From contig NZ_SIJC01000003.1 of assembly GCF_010078385.1 (NCBI RefSeq), positions 186,001 to 250,000 of the forward strand: a stretch of 64,000 nt of DNA, given 5' to 3'. Position 1 is the first letter of the stretch. Every line of letters starts with the position of its first letter. A program made the translations under genes and the position numbers. The notes beneath the pieces were generated by a model. It ran no database searches, had not been told where the DNA came from, and was given only the letters and a program-made list of their open reading frames with translations. The DNA is from Chengkuizengella sediminis (GTDB lineage Bacteria; Bacillota; Bacilli; Paenibacillales; KCTC-33759). Below are positions 9,844-19,110 of the stretch, piece after piece.

Positions 9844-10488
9844 GTGCATCGTATCAATTTATTAGATTTAGTATCCGACATTTCAGAAGAGGATATCCTC
9901 TTATTTATTGAAAAATATAGAGCTTTTGGACCACTTCCAGGAATTCTCCTGCCAATATTAGAATCTTTTCTTCCGATACTACCCATTTTTTTGATTGTCT
10001 TGGTAAATGCTCAAGTATACGGACTTGGTTTAGGTTTTTTATTTTCATGGCTAGGAATTACGATTGGGAGTTATAGTGTCTTTATCATTAGCAGAACTTT
10101 AGGCAGAAAATTATCTACTTACATAGAACACAGGTTTTCAAAAAAAAGAAAATATCAATTTTTGAAAAAGTATAGAGGGAAAATCAAAAAATCAAAACGA
10201 TTTTTTCATTGGATAGAGAAAAGAGGATTTACTGTTATTTTCATTTTGGCATGTTTACCTTTTGCACCCACATTTTTAGTAAATGTCGTATCTGGATTAT
10301 CTAAAGTCTCAAAGCGTACTTTTTTTATTGCCACACTTTTAGGAAAAGCCTTTATGAGCTTTCTCGTATCATTAGTAGGTTATGATCTATTCTCTATTGC
10401 ACACAACCCATGGAAAATCATATTTACTGTGGGGATCTTTCTGCTCATATGGATCGGAGGAAAAAGATTGGAAATGAGATATGTGTAA
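9844..10488 (+). CDS. DedA/TVP38-TMEM64 (VTT domain) membrane protein
   Basis: Polytopic membrane protein of 214 residues. The central part carries the VTT/SNARE-associated pattern: a re-entrant region with ESFLPILPIFLIVLVNAQVYG, a glycine-rich segment GLGLGFLFSWLGITIGSYSV, a basic cytoplasmic loop, and LACLPFAPTFLVNVVSGLSK near the C-terminus. Relatives scramble or transport lipid carriers and phospholipids; the substrate here is unknown. The start is uncertain. The only conventional start is GTG at 9844, but the ribosome binding site GAGAGG overlaps it, and no in-frame ATG follows nearby. Either a weak GTG or a non-standard codon a few triplets later is used. It stands alone between the protease cluster and a repeat element. 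Confidence 0.8.
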   Translation: MHRINLLDLVSDISEEDILLFIEKYRAFGPLPGILLPILESFLPILPIFLIVLVNAQVYGLGLGFLFSWLGITIGSYSVFIISRTLGRKLSTYIEHRFSKKRKYQFLKKYRGKIKKSKRFFHWIEKRGFTVIFILACLPFAPTFLVNVVSGLSKVSKRTFFIATLLGKAFMSFLVSLVGYDLFSIAHNPWKIIFTVGIFLLIWIGGKRLEMRYV

Positions 10489-10869
10489 GGTTTGGGCACG
10501 ATGCATCACATCATCCTGAATTTGGTTTCGATGAATCAAATCATCTAGTTTGAAGATTAGGGAAAATTAGCAAGTACTTCATTATTGTTCACTATGTAAT
10601 GAAAATAGAGGGAAATTACGGTCTTATATCTTTATTTTTGAATGAATAATAAAGATAGCGGGAATAAATGGTCTTATTCCATTGGTTTTTAACCCAAAAT
10701 GATTAAAAACAGATGAAATGAGTGAAATAAGACCAAAAATTCCCGCTATTTATTAAGATAATGCTAATTTCCTTTAAATAAGGGTACAAATTCCCGCTAT
10801 TTACAAGTTAAGTCATCACATTTAGAAGTATAACTCGATCAAGCATGTCTTGAATAAATATCAACATAA
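10489..10869. other. Intergenic region holding palindromic repeat element 1
   Basis: No gene seen. The first 110 bases show nothing recognisable, bases 10604-10803 hold the inverted-repeat element described separately, and the rest up to the ilvD stop is plain AT-rich DNA without a clear terminator for ilvD. The element itself could end transcription from both sides. Confidence 0.6.
10604..10803. repeat. Palindromic intergenic repeat element, copy 1
   Basis: Four copies of one motif in the arrangement plus, plus, minus, minus. The plus form is close to AATAGCGGGAATaaatGGTCTTATT (at about 10604-10626 and 10652-10678) and the minus form close to AATAAGACCaaaaATTCCCGCTATT (at 10726-10750 and, decayed, 10778-10802). 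The two central units are nearly perfect inverse complements and would fold into a long stem. The same architecture recurs at 27541-27740. Confidence 0.75.
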
Positions 10870-12555
10870 TTAATCCGTTACAGCACCTTTAGAAGCAGAG
10901 GATACTAATCTTGCGTATTTATTCAATACTCCTCTGGAATATCTTAATGGACGTTCATTCCATTGTTGTTTACGTTTTTCCATTTCTTCTTCAGAAACAT
11001 CCATCTTGATTTCCTGTGTTTCACTATCAATGGTAATCATGTCACCCTCTTCAAGAAGTCCAATAGGACCTCCAACTTGCGCTTCAGGTGCAACATGCCC
11101 TACGACAAAGCCGTGTGTTCCTCCTGAAAATCTTCCATCTGTCATCAGCGCAACATCTCCACCTAAACCTTTTCCGATTACTATGGCAGTTACAGATAAC
11201 ATTTCTGGCATTCCCGGTCCACCTTTTGGCCCAGTATATCGAATGACAATGACGTCACCTTTATTAATTTTGTCTGCAAGCAATGCTTCAGTGGCCGCTT
11301 CCTCAGAATCAAATACACGAGCAGGGCCTGTAATTTTTTTCATTTTCACACCTGACATTTTAGCCACTGCTCCTTCAGGTGCTAAGTTTCCTCGTAATAC
11401 AACAAGAGGACCTTGAGGTTTCAAAGGATTATCAAATGGACGGATCACATCTTGCCCTTCTTTTAACCCTGGAAGCTCAGCTAAGTTTTCAGCAAGTGTT
11501 TTACCCGTAACTGTGATACATTCTCCGTGAAGTAAACCTTGTTCTAGTAACAATTTCATTACCCCTGGTACCCCACCTACATCAGATAAATCTTGCATCA
11601 CATATCGACCACTTGGTTTTAAATCTGCTAAATGTGGTACACGCTCACGAATACGTTCAAAATCCTCAAGTTGAAGATCAATATCCACCGCATGAGCAAT
11701 CGCAAGTAAATGTAAGAAAGCATTTGTAGATCCACCCAGTGCCATCACGACCGTAATTGCATTTTCAAACGCCTTTTTAGTCATAATATCTTTTGGATAA
11801 ATTTCTTTTCTTAATAAATCCACAACAGCCTGTCCAGCTCTATTACAATCATCTTCTTTTAAATCGGCAATCGCTGGATTAGAAGAACTACTTGGAAGAC
11901 TCATCCCCATTGCCTCAATAGCTGATGCCATCGTGTTCGCAGTATACATCCCACCACATGAACCTTGACCTGGACATGCGTGACATTCAATATCTTTTAA
12001 CCCTTGTGCATCGATATCTCCTTTATTATACTGTCCCACTGCTTCAAAAGCAGAAACGATATCTAAATCCTTCCCTTCCCATTTACCAGGCTGGATGGTT
12101 CCTCCATATACAAATACAGCTGGCAAGTTCATCCGACCAATCGCAATCATACATCCAGGCATGTTTTTATCACAGCCACCAATAGCAACTACACCATCTA
12201 ATCGTTCCGCACCCATTACTGTTTCAATTGAATCAGCTATAACTTCACGGCTTGGTAAAGAGTAAAACATTCCTTCATGTCCCATTGCAATACCATCTGA
12301 TACTGTAATTGTATTAAATATTAATGGAGCCCCTCCACCTTGAGACACTCCTTCTTTAGCTTGAATGGCAAGCTTATCAATATGCATATTACAAGGCGTA
12401 ACCTCACTCCAAGTACTCGCTACCCCTACCATCGGCTTTTTAAAGTCTTCATCTGTAAAACCTACTGCTCTTAACATCGCACGATTCGGTGCTTTGTTGG
12501 CACCTTCACTGATCACTTTACTTCGTATTCTTAAATCTTTCTCATTCCCTGCCAT
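10870..12555 (-). CDS. ilvD: Dihydroxy-acid dehydratase
   Basis: Fe-S dehydratase that converts 2,3-dihydroxy acids to 2-oxo acids in valine, leucine and isoleucine synthesis; cytoplasmic. At 561 residues it has full length. Cysteine motifs for the cluster are present ([17 protein letters not shown] and [18 protein letters not shown]), as is the ILVD signature [14 protein letters not shown] and the C-terminal [18 protein letters not shown]. The ATG at 12555 follows GAAAGGAAA. It is divergent from the M23 peptidase gene, with 157 bases between them. No T-box or other leader signal is visible, and no other branched-chain gene lies nearby, so it stands apart from the usual ilv-leu operon. Confidence 0.97.
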   Translation of the reverse strand: MAGNEKDLRIRSKVISEGANKAPNRAMLRAVGFTDEDFKKPMVGVASTWSEVTPCNMHIDKLAIQAKEGVSQGGGAPLIFNTITVSDGIAMGHEGMFYSLPSREVIADSIETVMGAERLDGVVAIGGCDKNMPGCMIAIGRMNLPAVFVYGGTIQPGKWEGKDLDIVSAFEAVGQYNKGDIDAQGLKDIECHACPGQGSCGGMYTANTMASAIEAMGMSLPSSSSNPAIADLKEDDCNRAGQAVVDLLRKEIYPKDIMTKKAFENAITVVMALGGSTNAFLHLLAIAHAVDIDLQLEDFERIRERVPHLADLKPSGRYVMQDLSDVGGVPGVMKLLLEQGLLHGECITVTGKTLAENLAELPGLKEGQDVIRPFDNPLKPQGPLVVLRGNLAPEGAVAKMSGVKMKKITGPARVFDSEEAATEALLADKINKGDVIVIRYTGPKGGPGMPEMLSVTAIVIGKGLGGDVALMTDGRFSGGTHGFVVGHVAPEAQVGGPIGLLEEGDMITIDSETQEIKMDVSEEEMEKRKQQWNERPLRYSRGVLNKYARLVSSASKGAVTD

Positions 12556-12712
12556 AAGTAATGTTTCCTTTCTGTTTTATTTATAACCCTAATCGTAATC
12601 TACAACAAAAGCTTTAGTCAAGTAAAATATTCATAGATTTAGTTCGTATATCCCGTCCGCTTCAAACATATATTTAACTTACGAGAATATTTCAAACTTA
12701 AGAGGGGTTCCC

Positions 12713-13684
12713 ATGAGAAAAAATAAGTTCACCTTTATGTTTATCCCAAATGCGCAACAATCCATAAGGAGAATTCGGTTTCCACCTTATTTACTAACTC
12801 TGATTCCTTTAGTTACCGTTCTTACCATTCTCATCATTTTCGGTTGGCAGTATAACCTCCATTTTAAATCATTCAGTGAAATCAACGAGCTCTCAGAACA
12901 AATTGTATCGAATAATAATTCGTATCAAGATAAGCTTCTAGAAAAAAACCAAACGATAGATCAATTACAAGATAACATATTAGAACTTACATCCGAAGTA
13001 GATGTAATCAAACAACAAATTGATGAGTTGAGAGAACTAGAACAAGACCTATTAAACTTAACAGAAGAGGCATCATATTCAATAAAGGATCTTTCAGAGG
13101 ACTCTAAGAATGGACATCTTTCTATAGGTGTTGGGGGACAAGAACTTCCCATAAAAGAGTATTTGGAAAACTTAATTACTGAATCTGATGAATATGTGGA
13201 TGGTCTAAAAAGGGAAGTGAGTATGTTATCTAGTAATCTTGAAGAACTCAAAAAAACAATGCAGGAAAAAGTTGATTTAATGAGAATAACTCCCTCCATA
13301 TGGCCAACGAATTCAAAAAGAGTTACTTCTTGGTATGGAATTCGCAAGGACCCTTATACAAATGTAGATAGTCTTCATACAGGTATAGACATAGACGGAA
13401 ATTATAATGATTCAATCTATACAACAGCAGATGGAACGGTTGAAGAAATAGGATTTGATTATCAACTAGGAAATTTTATCCTGATTAATCATACAAATGA
13501 GGTAAAAACGTTATATATGCATTTGTCCGAGATTTTAGTGAAAGAAGGGAACTCCGTAACAAAAGGAGGTAAAATCGGTTTAATGGGATCATCTGGACGA
13601 AGTACAGGAACACACTTACATTATGAGGTTCTAAATCGTGGATATCCTACTAATCCATATCCTTATCTAAAGGGAGAGAAATGA
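12713..13684 (+). CDS. Membrane-anchored M23 (LytM) peptidase with coiled coil
   Basis: Predicted peptidoglycan endopeptidase. One membrane segment lies at about residues 23-45, then a long coiled coil rich in E, L, K and Q (residues 55-190), then the LytM domain (205-318). The zinc-site residues are seen in SLHTGIDIDG (H and D) and in GTHLHYEV (HxH), so the enzyme looks active rather than a degenerate activator. The ATG follows AGAGGGG. A bactofilin gene follows after only 20 bases. Bactofilins paired with M23 peptidases are known to place wall hydrolysis and shape cells, so a joint role in wall remodelling is the natural inference. Confidence 0.9.
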   Translation: MRKNKFTFMFIPNAQQSIRRIRFPPYLLTLIPLVTVLTILIIFGWQYNLHFKSFSEINELSEQIVSNNNSYQDKLLEKNQTIDQLQDNILELTSEVDVIKQQIDELRELEQDLLNLTEEASYSIKDLSEDSKNGHLSIGVGGQELPIKEYLENLITESDEYVDGLKREVSMLSSNLEELKKTMQEKVDLMRITPSIWPTNSKRVTSWYGIRKDPYTNVDSLHTGIDIDGNYNDSIYTTADGTVEEIGFDYQLGNFILINHTNEVKTLYMHLSEILVKEGNSVTKGGKIGLMGSSGRSTGTHLHYEVLNRGYPTNPYPYLKGEK

Positions 13685-13704
13685 AATAACAGGAGGTAAG
13701 GGAA

Positions 13705-14184
13705 ATGTTTAAAAAATCAGAAGCAAACCCCAATTCAATTGATACTGTAATTGGAAAAGAAACAACATTTGAAGGGGAATTAAAAACAAAAGCCAGCTTA
13801 CGAATTGAAGGTCAAGTTTCTGGAGACATTCAATGCGCTGGAGATCTAGTCATCGGAGTAGATGCTATTGTACAATCTAATATTAAAGCGAAAAATGTCA
13901 CCACTTCAGGTATTATACGAGGTACAATTAACACAAGTGGGTTATTAGCCATCACTAATACAGGTAAAGTAATCGGAGACATTACCGTAGGTTCAATTAA
14001 GGTTGATGAAGGTGGAATTTTCTCTGGTGAGAGTAAAATGGAAGAGAAGAAAAACGTAACCGTCATGCCTACTGAAAATAATGCTGAAAAACAATCAGAA
14101 GTAAAAACAATTATGCATAAAATTAAACAAGAAAAAGCAAAAACGCAAGCAAAAAATGAACAAGTTTATCAGATGGATAGATGA
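13705..14184 (+). CDS. Bactofilin (polymer-forming cytoskeletal protein)
   Basis: Small cytoskeletal protein of 159 residues. The core (about residues 15-110) is a right-handed beta-helix seen as repeated short blocks: LRIEGQVSGDIQCAGDLVIG, AIVQSNIKAKNVTTSGIIRG, TISGLLAITNTGKVIGDITV-like runs. The tail after residue 115 is charged (K, E, Q) and probably disordered. The ATG follows AGGAGGTAAGGGA, a very strong site. It is co-transcribed with the M23 peptidase just upstream and probably acts as its scaffold on the inner membrane face. Confidence 0.93.
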   Translation: MFKKSEANPNSIDTVIGKETTFEGELKTKASLRIEGQVSGDIQCAGDLVIGVDAIVQSNIKAKNVTTSGIIRGTINTSGLLAITNTGKVIGDITVGSIKVDEGGIFSGESKMEEKKNVTVMPTENNAEKQSEVKTIMHKIKQEKAKTQAKNEQVYQMDR

Positions 14185-14194
14185 TAATTGAACA

Positions 14195-14237
14195 GTGCGA
14201 ATAACGCTAACCTAGATAGATTAAAAGTTATTCGCAC
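14195..14237 (+). terminator. Hairpin after the bactofilin gene
   Basis: GTGCGAATAAC at 14195-14205 pairs perfectly with GTTATTCGCAC at 14227-14237 across a 21-base loop. There is no proper U-tract, so it is a weak or factor-aided terminator. Confidence 0.5.
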
Positions 14238-14338
14238 ATGTTTATATACATCCTATAACTTGGTGTCCACTTACTGCTTTTATTCAGTGTTTCATCCACA
14301 CTTCACAATGTATGTTGAAAGACGATTGAAGGTGACTC

Positions 14339-15109
14339 TTATCTTTTAGGGTATAGTGGATAGTCCACTTCAGTAGGAACCTCTATACAAAAAATTTGCA
14401 ACAATTCAAATTTGCTTCTATTATGAACAACTGCATTTATATTTGTTGTGGATTCAATCACCGTAAAATCTTTTTTATTAAAAGGAACTGTACTCTGGTT
14501 CAATTGCCATTCGCCGTCACCTCTAACTGCAAGAATACATAAACTATAGCCATCCGCAGTTGGAATAGAGGTAGATCCATTCCCTTCTATGCTAATATCC
14601 CACATCTTCACATCTGTTTCTAACTGAATCGGAGCACCCTCACCGATGACTGTTTTAGTTGTTACCCCATTCTCTTCTTTCACAGGGAAAGCATCTTGCT
14701 CATATTCAAAGTAAGCTGGTGCTCGACCTACTGCTTCTTTAATTGAAGGTTCCAACCAAATTTGAAACCCCTCCATGTCAGGTCCGATAAATTTTTCCTG
14801 ATGCTGTACGCCTGAACCCGTTTGCATCACTTGTGCCCCACCTGCGTTAATCTTACTTTTAATTCCTAATGAATCCCCATGTTCTGCTATACCATGGATC
14901 ACATAAGTAATAATTTCAAAAGCTTGATGAGGATGAGAGGGGATAAAACCTTCCTTCTTAGCAAAAAACCATGCCCAGTAAAATAATGGCCCTACCCTTT
15001 TAACCTCAGAACCTTCCCCAGGAAAACCAATTGGTTTTTGTTCCGTTATTTTTTTTCCGTCAAACTCACCGTAACCTTGTTGTTCATGTGAATAAACGTT
15101 TATTTTCAC
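14339..15109 (-). CDS. Pirin family protein (cupin)
   Basis: Two-domain cupin of 256 residues. The N-terminal domain has the iron-binding pattern of pirins: HPHQAFEIITYVIHG, then EHGDSLG, then the GSGVQHQE histidine and glutamate. The C-terminal cupin (about residues 160-250) lacks such a site, as is usual. Bacterial pirins include quercetin dioxygenases and regulators of metabolic enzymes; which applies here is not visible. It is monocistronic on the minus strand and has a ribosome binding site GGAGGTGAG. Confidence 0.9.
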   Translation of the reverse strand: MKINVYSHEQQGYGEFDGKKITEQKPIGFPGEGSEVKRVGPLFYWAWFFAKKEGFIPSHPHQAFEIITYVIHGIAEHGDSLGIKSKINAGGAQVMQTGSGVQHQEKFIGPDMEGFQIWLEPSIKEAVGRAPAYFEYEQDAFPVKEENGVTTKTVIGEGAPIQLETDVKMWDISIEGNGSTSIPTADGYSLCILAVRGDGEWQLNQSTVPFNKKDFTVIESTTNINAVVHNRSKFELLQIFCIEVPTEVDYPLYPKR

Positions 15110-15292
15110 ACAAACCTCACCTCCAAAAGAAATTTTATAAAGGAAACAAGAATAATCTTCTTTTAGAATATCTCAAAATAGACAAATATCCAAGCACAAG
15201 AGCACAGTAGTGCATACAATATCAAGAAATATCCTATTCAAAGGTTGTTAAATTACTTTTATACAGGTTGTATAGAAAGGAGGAAAAGTATC

Positions 15293-15607
15293 ATGCAAGA
15301 GATATATCCTATAAATGAATCAAATTGCAATCAATATGTAGGTCAGCATGTCTGTGCGGTACTACATGACGGCTCAGCAGTACATGGTTGTCTTTGTGAG
15401 GTTTCTGGAGGACATTTACATTTTGAATCTGGTTATGCAGGGCTCTCAAACATCTCAACTACAAGTTCTAAAAAAGCGAAAGCTCAGCTTAAAAATGCAA
15501 AAGATAAAGCATCGGTCTCCTTCTTCCCATTTTTGGGCGCACGGTTTGCACTAGGTTTTGCAGCTATAGCAACATTATTTTTATTACCATTTTTCTTCTT
15601 TATTTAA
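15293..15607 (+). CDS. Small protein with Sm-like beta motif and C-terminal membrane anchor
   Basis: Protein of 104 residues starting at the ATG at 15293, behind a strong AAAGGAGG; a longer in-frame reading from 15245 has no ribosome binding site. Residues 10-45 read NQYVGQHVCAVLHDGSAVHG and then CEVSGGHLHF. This is the V-x-V-x-L-x-D-G-x-x-x-x-G pattern of small Sm/LSm-type beta barrels, though I would not assign the family on this alone. A basic linker (KKAKAQLKNAKDK) follows, then a hydrophobic tail from about residue 78. It may be a membrane- or spore-surface-associated protein; the function is unknown. A strong terminator follows at 15624. Confidence 0.75.
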   Translation: MQEIYPINESNCNQYVGQHVCAVLHDGSAVHGCLCEVSGGHLHFESGYAGLSNISTTSSKKAKAQLKNAKDKASVSFFPFLGARFALGFAAIATLFLLPFFFFI

Positions 15608-15623
15608 AGTAAGTAATGTTTTT

Positions 15624-15660
15624 AAGGACATCTCAAACTCTCTGGATGTCCTTTTTTTTC
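15624..15660 (+). terminator. Terminator of the small Sm-like membrane protein gene
   Basis: AAGGACATC at 15624-15632 pairs with GATGTCCTT at 15645-15653, directly followed by a run of T residues. A classical intrinsic terminator. Confidence 0.88.
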
Positions 15661-15779
15661 ATATGTTAAATAGCTGTGTATGGTATAATCTTAAAATCAA
15701 CCGAATATAACAAAATAACAATCTATAATTAACAACATCTATGATAATATTTTATTTTCTAATTTTAGGAGGAATGTAA

Positions 15780-16088
15780 ATGGGTGCATCAAAAAATTTA
15801 AAATGGGTGACAGGGGGGCTAGAAGCTATATTAGGCATACCTATCCTTGGTGGTTCCATCGTATTAGGGCTAGCTTGGACACCATTAATTATAATGCTAG
15901 TATTACACATTATTACACTAGCCGTTTGTTCGAAAGAAGGTTCAACCAAAACTCCAAGCATTGTAGGAATCATAACTTCATGTATAGCATGGATTCCTAT
16001 TGTAGGAATGATTATGCATATCATTACAGCCATATTATTACTGGTGAGCGCCGCTAAGTCTTCCCCGGAAGTTTCACGTACATATTAA
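15780..16088 (+). CDS. Small hydrophobic membrane protein, unknown function
   Basis: Protein of 102 residues with about three membrane segments: ILGIPILGGSIVLGLAWTPL, LIIMLVLHIITLAVC, and IITSCIAWIPIVGMIMHIIT. The ends are polar. The repeated G-I-P/W-I-P-I-x-G pattern in the first and third segments suggests an internal duplication. The ATG follows AGGAGGAATGTAA. I do not recognise the family with certainty; similar short proteins occur across Bacillales genomes. It is monocistronic, with a strong terminator downstream. Confidence 0.75.
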   Translation: MGASKNLKWVTGGLEAILGIPILGGSIVLGLAWTPLIIMLVLHIITLAVCSKEGSTKTPSIVGIITSCIAWIPIVGMIMHIITAILLLVSAAKSSPEVSRTY

Positions 16089-16144
16089 GGATGATTTTAT
16101 ACCCTTTGAGATTCGGAACCTCCCAGTAGTCGAACATTATTATG

Positions 16145-16188
16145 ACAAAAAGATGACAATAACCAGTTGGTTATTGTCATCTTTTTGT
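16145..16188. terminator. Perfect 21-bp hairpin, probably a bidirectional terminator
   Basis: Bases 16145-16165 pair without mismatch with 16168-16188 (AAAAAGATGACAATAACCA against its inverse, plus two outer pairs), leaving only GT between. A-tract and T-tract flanks suit termination in either direction. No convergent gene uses the minus direction. Confidence 0.75.
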
Positions 16189-16260
16189 TACCCTTTCCTA
16201 TCAGATTTTTTCTATCATTAGTACCAGATAGAATACAAGGAAGGGGAATCGAACAAGCTC

Positions 16261-17199
16261 ATGTTTAAACAACCAGAATTGCTTACAGGTCACAAACAAG
16301 AGAAGAACATCCAAAGAACCATAAAACCATTTAAAATAAAAAAAATAGCAATTTTATTATTTTTTTGCATCTTTGTTTTTATAAGTCTACAGCAATTTAC
16401 TTTTGGTGGTACAAAACATCTATATTCAAGCATTAACTCTGAAAATAATATTCTAACAGATGCAACCCTCCAACCAAATATTGAAATTTCAGATATAAAG
16501 CCTACTAATTCTTTAGAATCATCAAATATAGAAAAACAAAATGATGAAGTGATCTTGAATTCTGAAAAACTAGAGGATATCACTTATGATCATAAAAACG
16601 AAAATAAAAAAATGGTTTATTTAACTTTTGATGATGGTCCAAGAGCAGTTTCAAACGATATTTTACAACTTTTAAAAGAGTATGATGTGCAGGCTACTTT
16701 TTTTATGTTAGAGCCAAGTATGAGAAAATACGCTGAATCAGTACAGCAAATGGTCGCTGATGGCCATTCTGTGGGCTTGCATGGTGTAACTCATAACAAA
16801 AATTCATTTTATGCATCTCGAAACTCTGTCATTAGTGAAATGAATCTCACACAACAAACCTTAGAAGAAATTACAGGCATTACGTCTTTTTTAATTCGCA
16901 CGCCATATGGGAGCAGACCCTATATGACCGATGAATATATGAATGAAGTGAGTGAAAATAATTATCTACTTTGGGATTGGAATATAGATAGTTTAGATTG
17001 GAAGTTTAGAAATGAACAGTATGTAAATCATGTTATTACTCAAATAAAACAAAAAGAAGGTTCGGAAGAACCCGTTGTTATCCTCTTACATGAAATTCCT
17101 GAAACGTTGCAATCCTTACCTCTATTATTGGATTACCTTGAGGAAAATGGGTATGGATTTGGGAAACTAAATGAGCGTATGGAGCCAGTACAATTTTAA
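16261..17199 (+). CDS. Membrane-anchored polysaccharide deacetylase (CE4, NodB domain)
   Basis: Probable peptidoglycan or glycan N-deacetylase. A signal anchor lies at about residues 28-46, followed by an acidic linker of about 60 residues and the NodB domain (about 117-300). The metal site is complete: TFDDGP with the catalytic aspartate, and HGVTHN with HxxxH. RTPYGSRPY and WDWNIDSLDW match later CE4 motifs, and LLHE near the C-terminus supplies the last histidine. It has 312 residues. The ribosome binding site GGAAGGGGA is rather far (about 13 bases) from the ATG. It lies alone between convergent signals. Deacetylation of wall glycan often gives lysozyme resistance; the actual substrate is not visible. 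Confidence 0.92.
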   Translation: MFKQPELLTGHKQEKNIQRTIKPFKIKKIAILLFFCIFVFISLQQFTFGGTKHLYSSINSENNILTDATLQPNIEISDIKPTNSLESSNIEKQNDEVILNSEKLEDITYDHKNENKKMVYLTFDDGPRAVSNDILQLLKEYDVQATFFMLEPSMRKYAESVQQMVADGHSVGLHGVTHNKNSFYASRNSVISEMNLTQQTLEEITGITSFLIRTPYGSRPYMTDEYMNEVSENNYLLWDWNIDSLDWKFRNEQYVNHVITQIKQKEGSEEPVVILLHEIPETLQSLPLLLDYLEENGYGFGKLNERMEPVQF

Positions 17200-17232
17200 A
17201 ATAGAAGAGATAGTCTTACGAACTGTTAAATA

Positions 17233-17292
17233 CAAAATAAAAAGTACCCATTAAAGTGGACGGTTAAAATAACCTACTCTATAAGGTACTTT
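17233..17292 (-). terminator. Candidate terminator of the fad operon
   Basis: On the minus strand AAAGTACC (from 17292) pairs with GGTACTTT (to 17241) around a long loop, followed by TTTTATTTTG. It is the only candidate after fadE. Confidence 0.5.
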
Positions 17293-17328
17293 CCATCTAT
17301 AAAAATTCAAAATATTACAAAAAGACTC

Positions 17329-19110
17329 TTAAACAACATATTTCTTACTATCAATGATCGCAGCAGCTATTTGGCGTTTGATTGGAAGTAGGTTTCTGGG
17401 ATTAAAGCGGACCAGTTTTTTTAAAATCGCTAGTGTCATTTTTAATTCATCCCCATCTTCCATCATAACAAATGCTTCCTTCGCCATATGCTCGACCTTG
17501 GCGAAACTTTCTTGGGTAAATGCTGCTGTAATATTCCACTTTTGCTTGGCTCTAACGATACCTTCTTTGCCAATCGCTTTTTTAGTCCTTAAAATAACCG
17601 ATTCCATAGCATAAATTTGGATAGCTAAATTTGAAATGATTTCTAAAATTTCTTGTTGTTCTTCCAACTGCTGTTTAAATTGTTGAATCGCTTTTCCTAG
17701 TACCATTAAAAAGATTTTTTTAGTGGAGTTTAACATTGCTTTTTCTTGCAATAGTGGTACCCCTTCATCCCACTTAGAAGGAATATAGGTTACAAGCTCC
17801 TGTTCTAGTTTTTTTGCCGCATCTATAAGTGGAAGTTCTCCTTTCAAAGCCTTTCGGAGTAACTGGTTTGGAATCAACAGGCGATTAATCTCATTTGTGC
17901 CTTCAAAAATGCGATTAATTCTAGAATCTCGATAAATCCGTTCGATTTTATATTCTTGTATAAATCCGTAACCCCCATGAACTTGTAAACCTTCATCAGC
18001 AACAAAATCTAAACACTCTGTTGCAAACACTTTATTCATTGAACATTCGATCGCATATTCAGCAATCCCTTTTATCACTTCATTTTCATGATCCTCTGCA
18101 TTTAATTCTAGCGTTTTTCTCGTTGCATCCATTAACCCACCAGTGCGAAATACCATGCTTTCAGCTGCATAAGTATAAATCGTCATGTCTGCAATTTTTT
18201 TCTGAATTAAGGGGAATTCAGTGAGTGTTTTTTTAAACTGTTTTCGCTTGCTGCCATATTGTACTGCAAGTTCAATGGTCCATTTACTTGAACCTACACA
18301 GCCTGCAGCCAGTGAATAACGTCCTAGATTTAAGATGTTAAATGCGATCACATGACCTTTTCCAACTTCACCTAATACATTTTCAGTAGGAACATGAACA
18401 TCTTCCAAAAAAAGCTGTCGAGTGGAAGAACCTTTGATACCCATTTTTTTCTCCTCTGCACCTGTGGAGACACCCTTAAACTTTTTTTCTACAATAAATG
18501 TGGAAAAGCTTTCACCATCCACTTTCGCATATACGATGAACACATCTGCAAAAGCTGCATTCGTAATAAATTGTTTGGTTCCATTTAAAATGTAGTGTGT
18601 AGCATCCTCACTTAACACCGCTGTGGTTTTTGCATTCAACGCATCGGAACCAGAAGAAGGTTCAGTTAAACAATAAGCAAAAATTTGATCACCACTCACT
18701 GAATGAGGTAAATATTTTTGTTTTTGCTCTTTTGTTCCGAACAGAACGATGGGCAAAGTTCCAATCCCAATGTGAGCCGCGATGGTTAGTGAATAAGAGC
18801 TGCTGCGTACCATTTTTTCAGAAATTAAAGTGGAACTAATTCGATCTAAATTAGTCCCACCATACTCTTCCGGCACCGAAGCACCTAACAAACCTAACTC
18901 TCCTGCTTTTTTAACCAGCTTTACTAACAAAGTGAAGTCCTGTGCTTCCAATACATCATCATAAGGATCAATTTCTTGGTCAATAAAGCTTTCAGATAAG
19001 TTTGCAATCATAAGATGTTCTTCAGTACAATCCTCTGGTGTAAACACTGCAGAAGCATCCACCTCACTTAGTAAAAAGCTGCCACCTTTCACGCGGTTAT
19101 TGGCTTTCAT
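17329..19110 (-). CDS. fadE: Acyl-CoA dehydrogenase (FadE type)
   Basis: FAD enzyme for the first step of beta-oxidation, making the trans-2-enoyl-CoA and passing electrons to the EtfAB pair encoded in the same cluster. At 593 residues it is of the long FadE class, with an extra C-terminal helical domain of about 200 residues after the core. Core motifs are AYCLTEPSSGSDA, GTKQFITNAAFADVFIVYAK, VHGGYGFIQEYKIERIYRD and FEGTNEINR. It is the last gene of the fad cluster. A gap of 219 bases separates it from fadA, unlike the tight spacing elsewhere, so an extra promoter there is possible. Confidence 0.95.
   Translation of the reverse strand: MKANNRVKGGSFLLSEVDASAVFTPEDCTEEHLMIANLSESFIDQEIDPYDDVLEAQDFTLLVKLVKKAGELGLLGASVPEEYGGTNLDRISSTLISEKMVRSSSYSLTIAAHIGIGTLPIVLFGTKEQKQKYLPHSVSGDQIFAYCLTEPSSGSDALNAKTTAVLSEDATHYILNGTKQFITNAAFADVFIVYAKVDGESFSTFIVEKKFKGVSTGAEEKKMGIKGSSTRQLFLEDVHVPTENVLGEVGKGHVIAFNILNLGRYSLAAGCVGSSKWTIELAVQYGSKRKQFKKTLTEFPLIQKKIADMTIYTYAAESMVFRTGGLMDATRKTLELNAEDHENEVIKGIAEYAIECSMNKVFATECLDFVADEGLQVHGGYGFIQEYKIERIYRDSRINRIFEGTNEINRLLIPNQLLRKALKGELPLIDAAKKLEQELVTYIPSKWDEGVPLLQEKAMLNSTKKIFLMVLGKAIQQFKQQLEEQQEILEIISNLAIQIYAMESVILRTKKAIGKEGIVRAKQKWNITAAFTQESFAKVEHMAKEAFVMMEDGDELKMTLAILKKLVRFNPRNLLPIKRQIAAAIIDSKKYVV

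Noticed and set aside
11006..11416. Plus-strand frame opposite ilvD
   Set aside because: It is the antisense shadow of a highly conserved gene and has no start signals.
12556..12712. T-box leader for ilvD
   Set aside because: The gap is too short and no T-box consensus or specifier hairpin is visible; ilvD shares it with a divergent gene.
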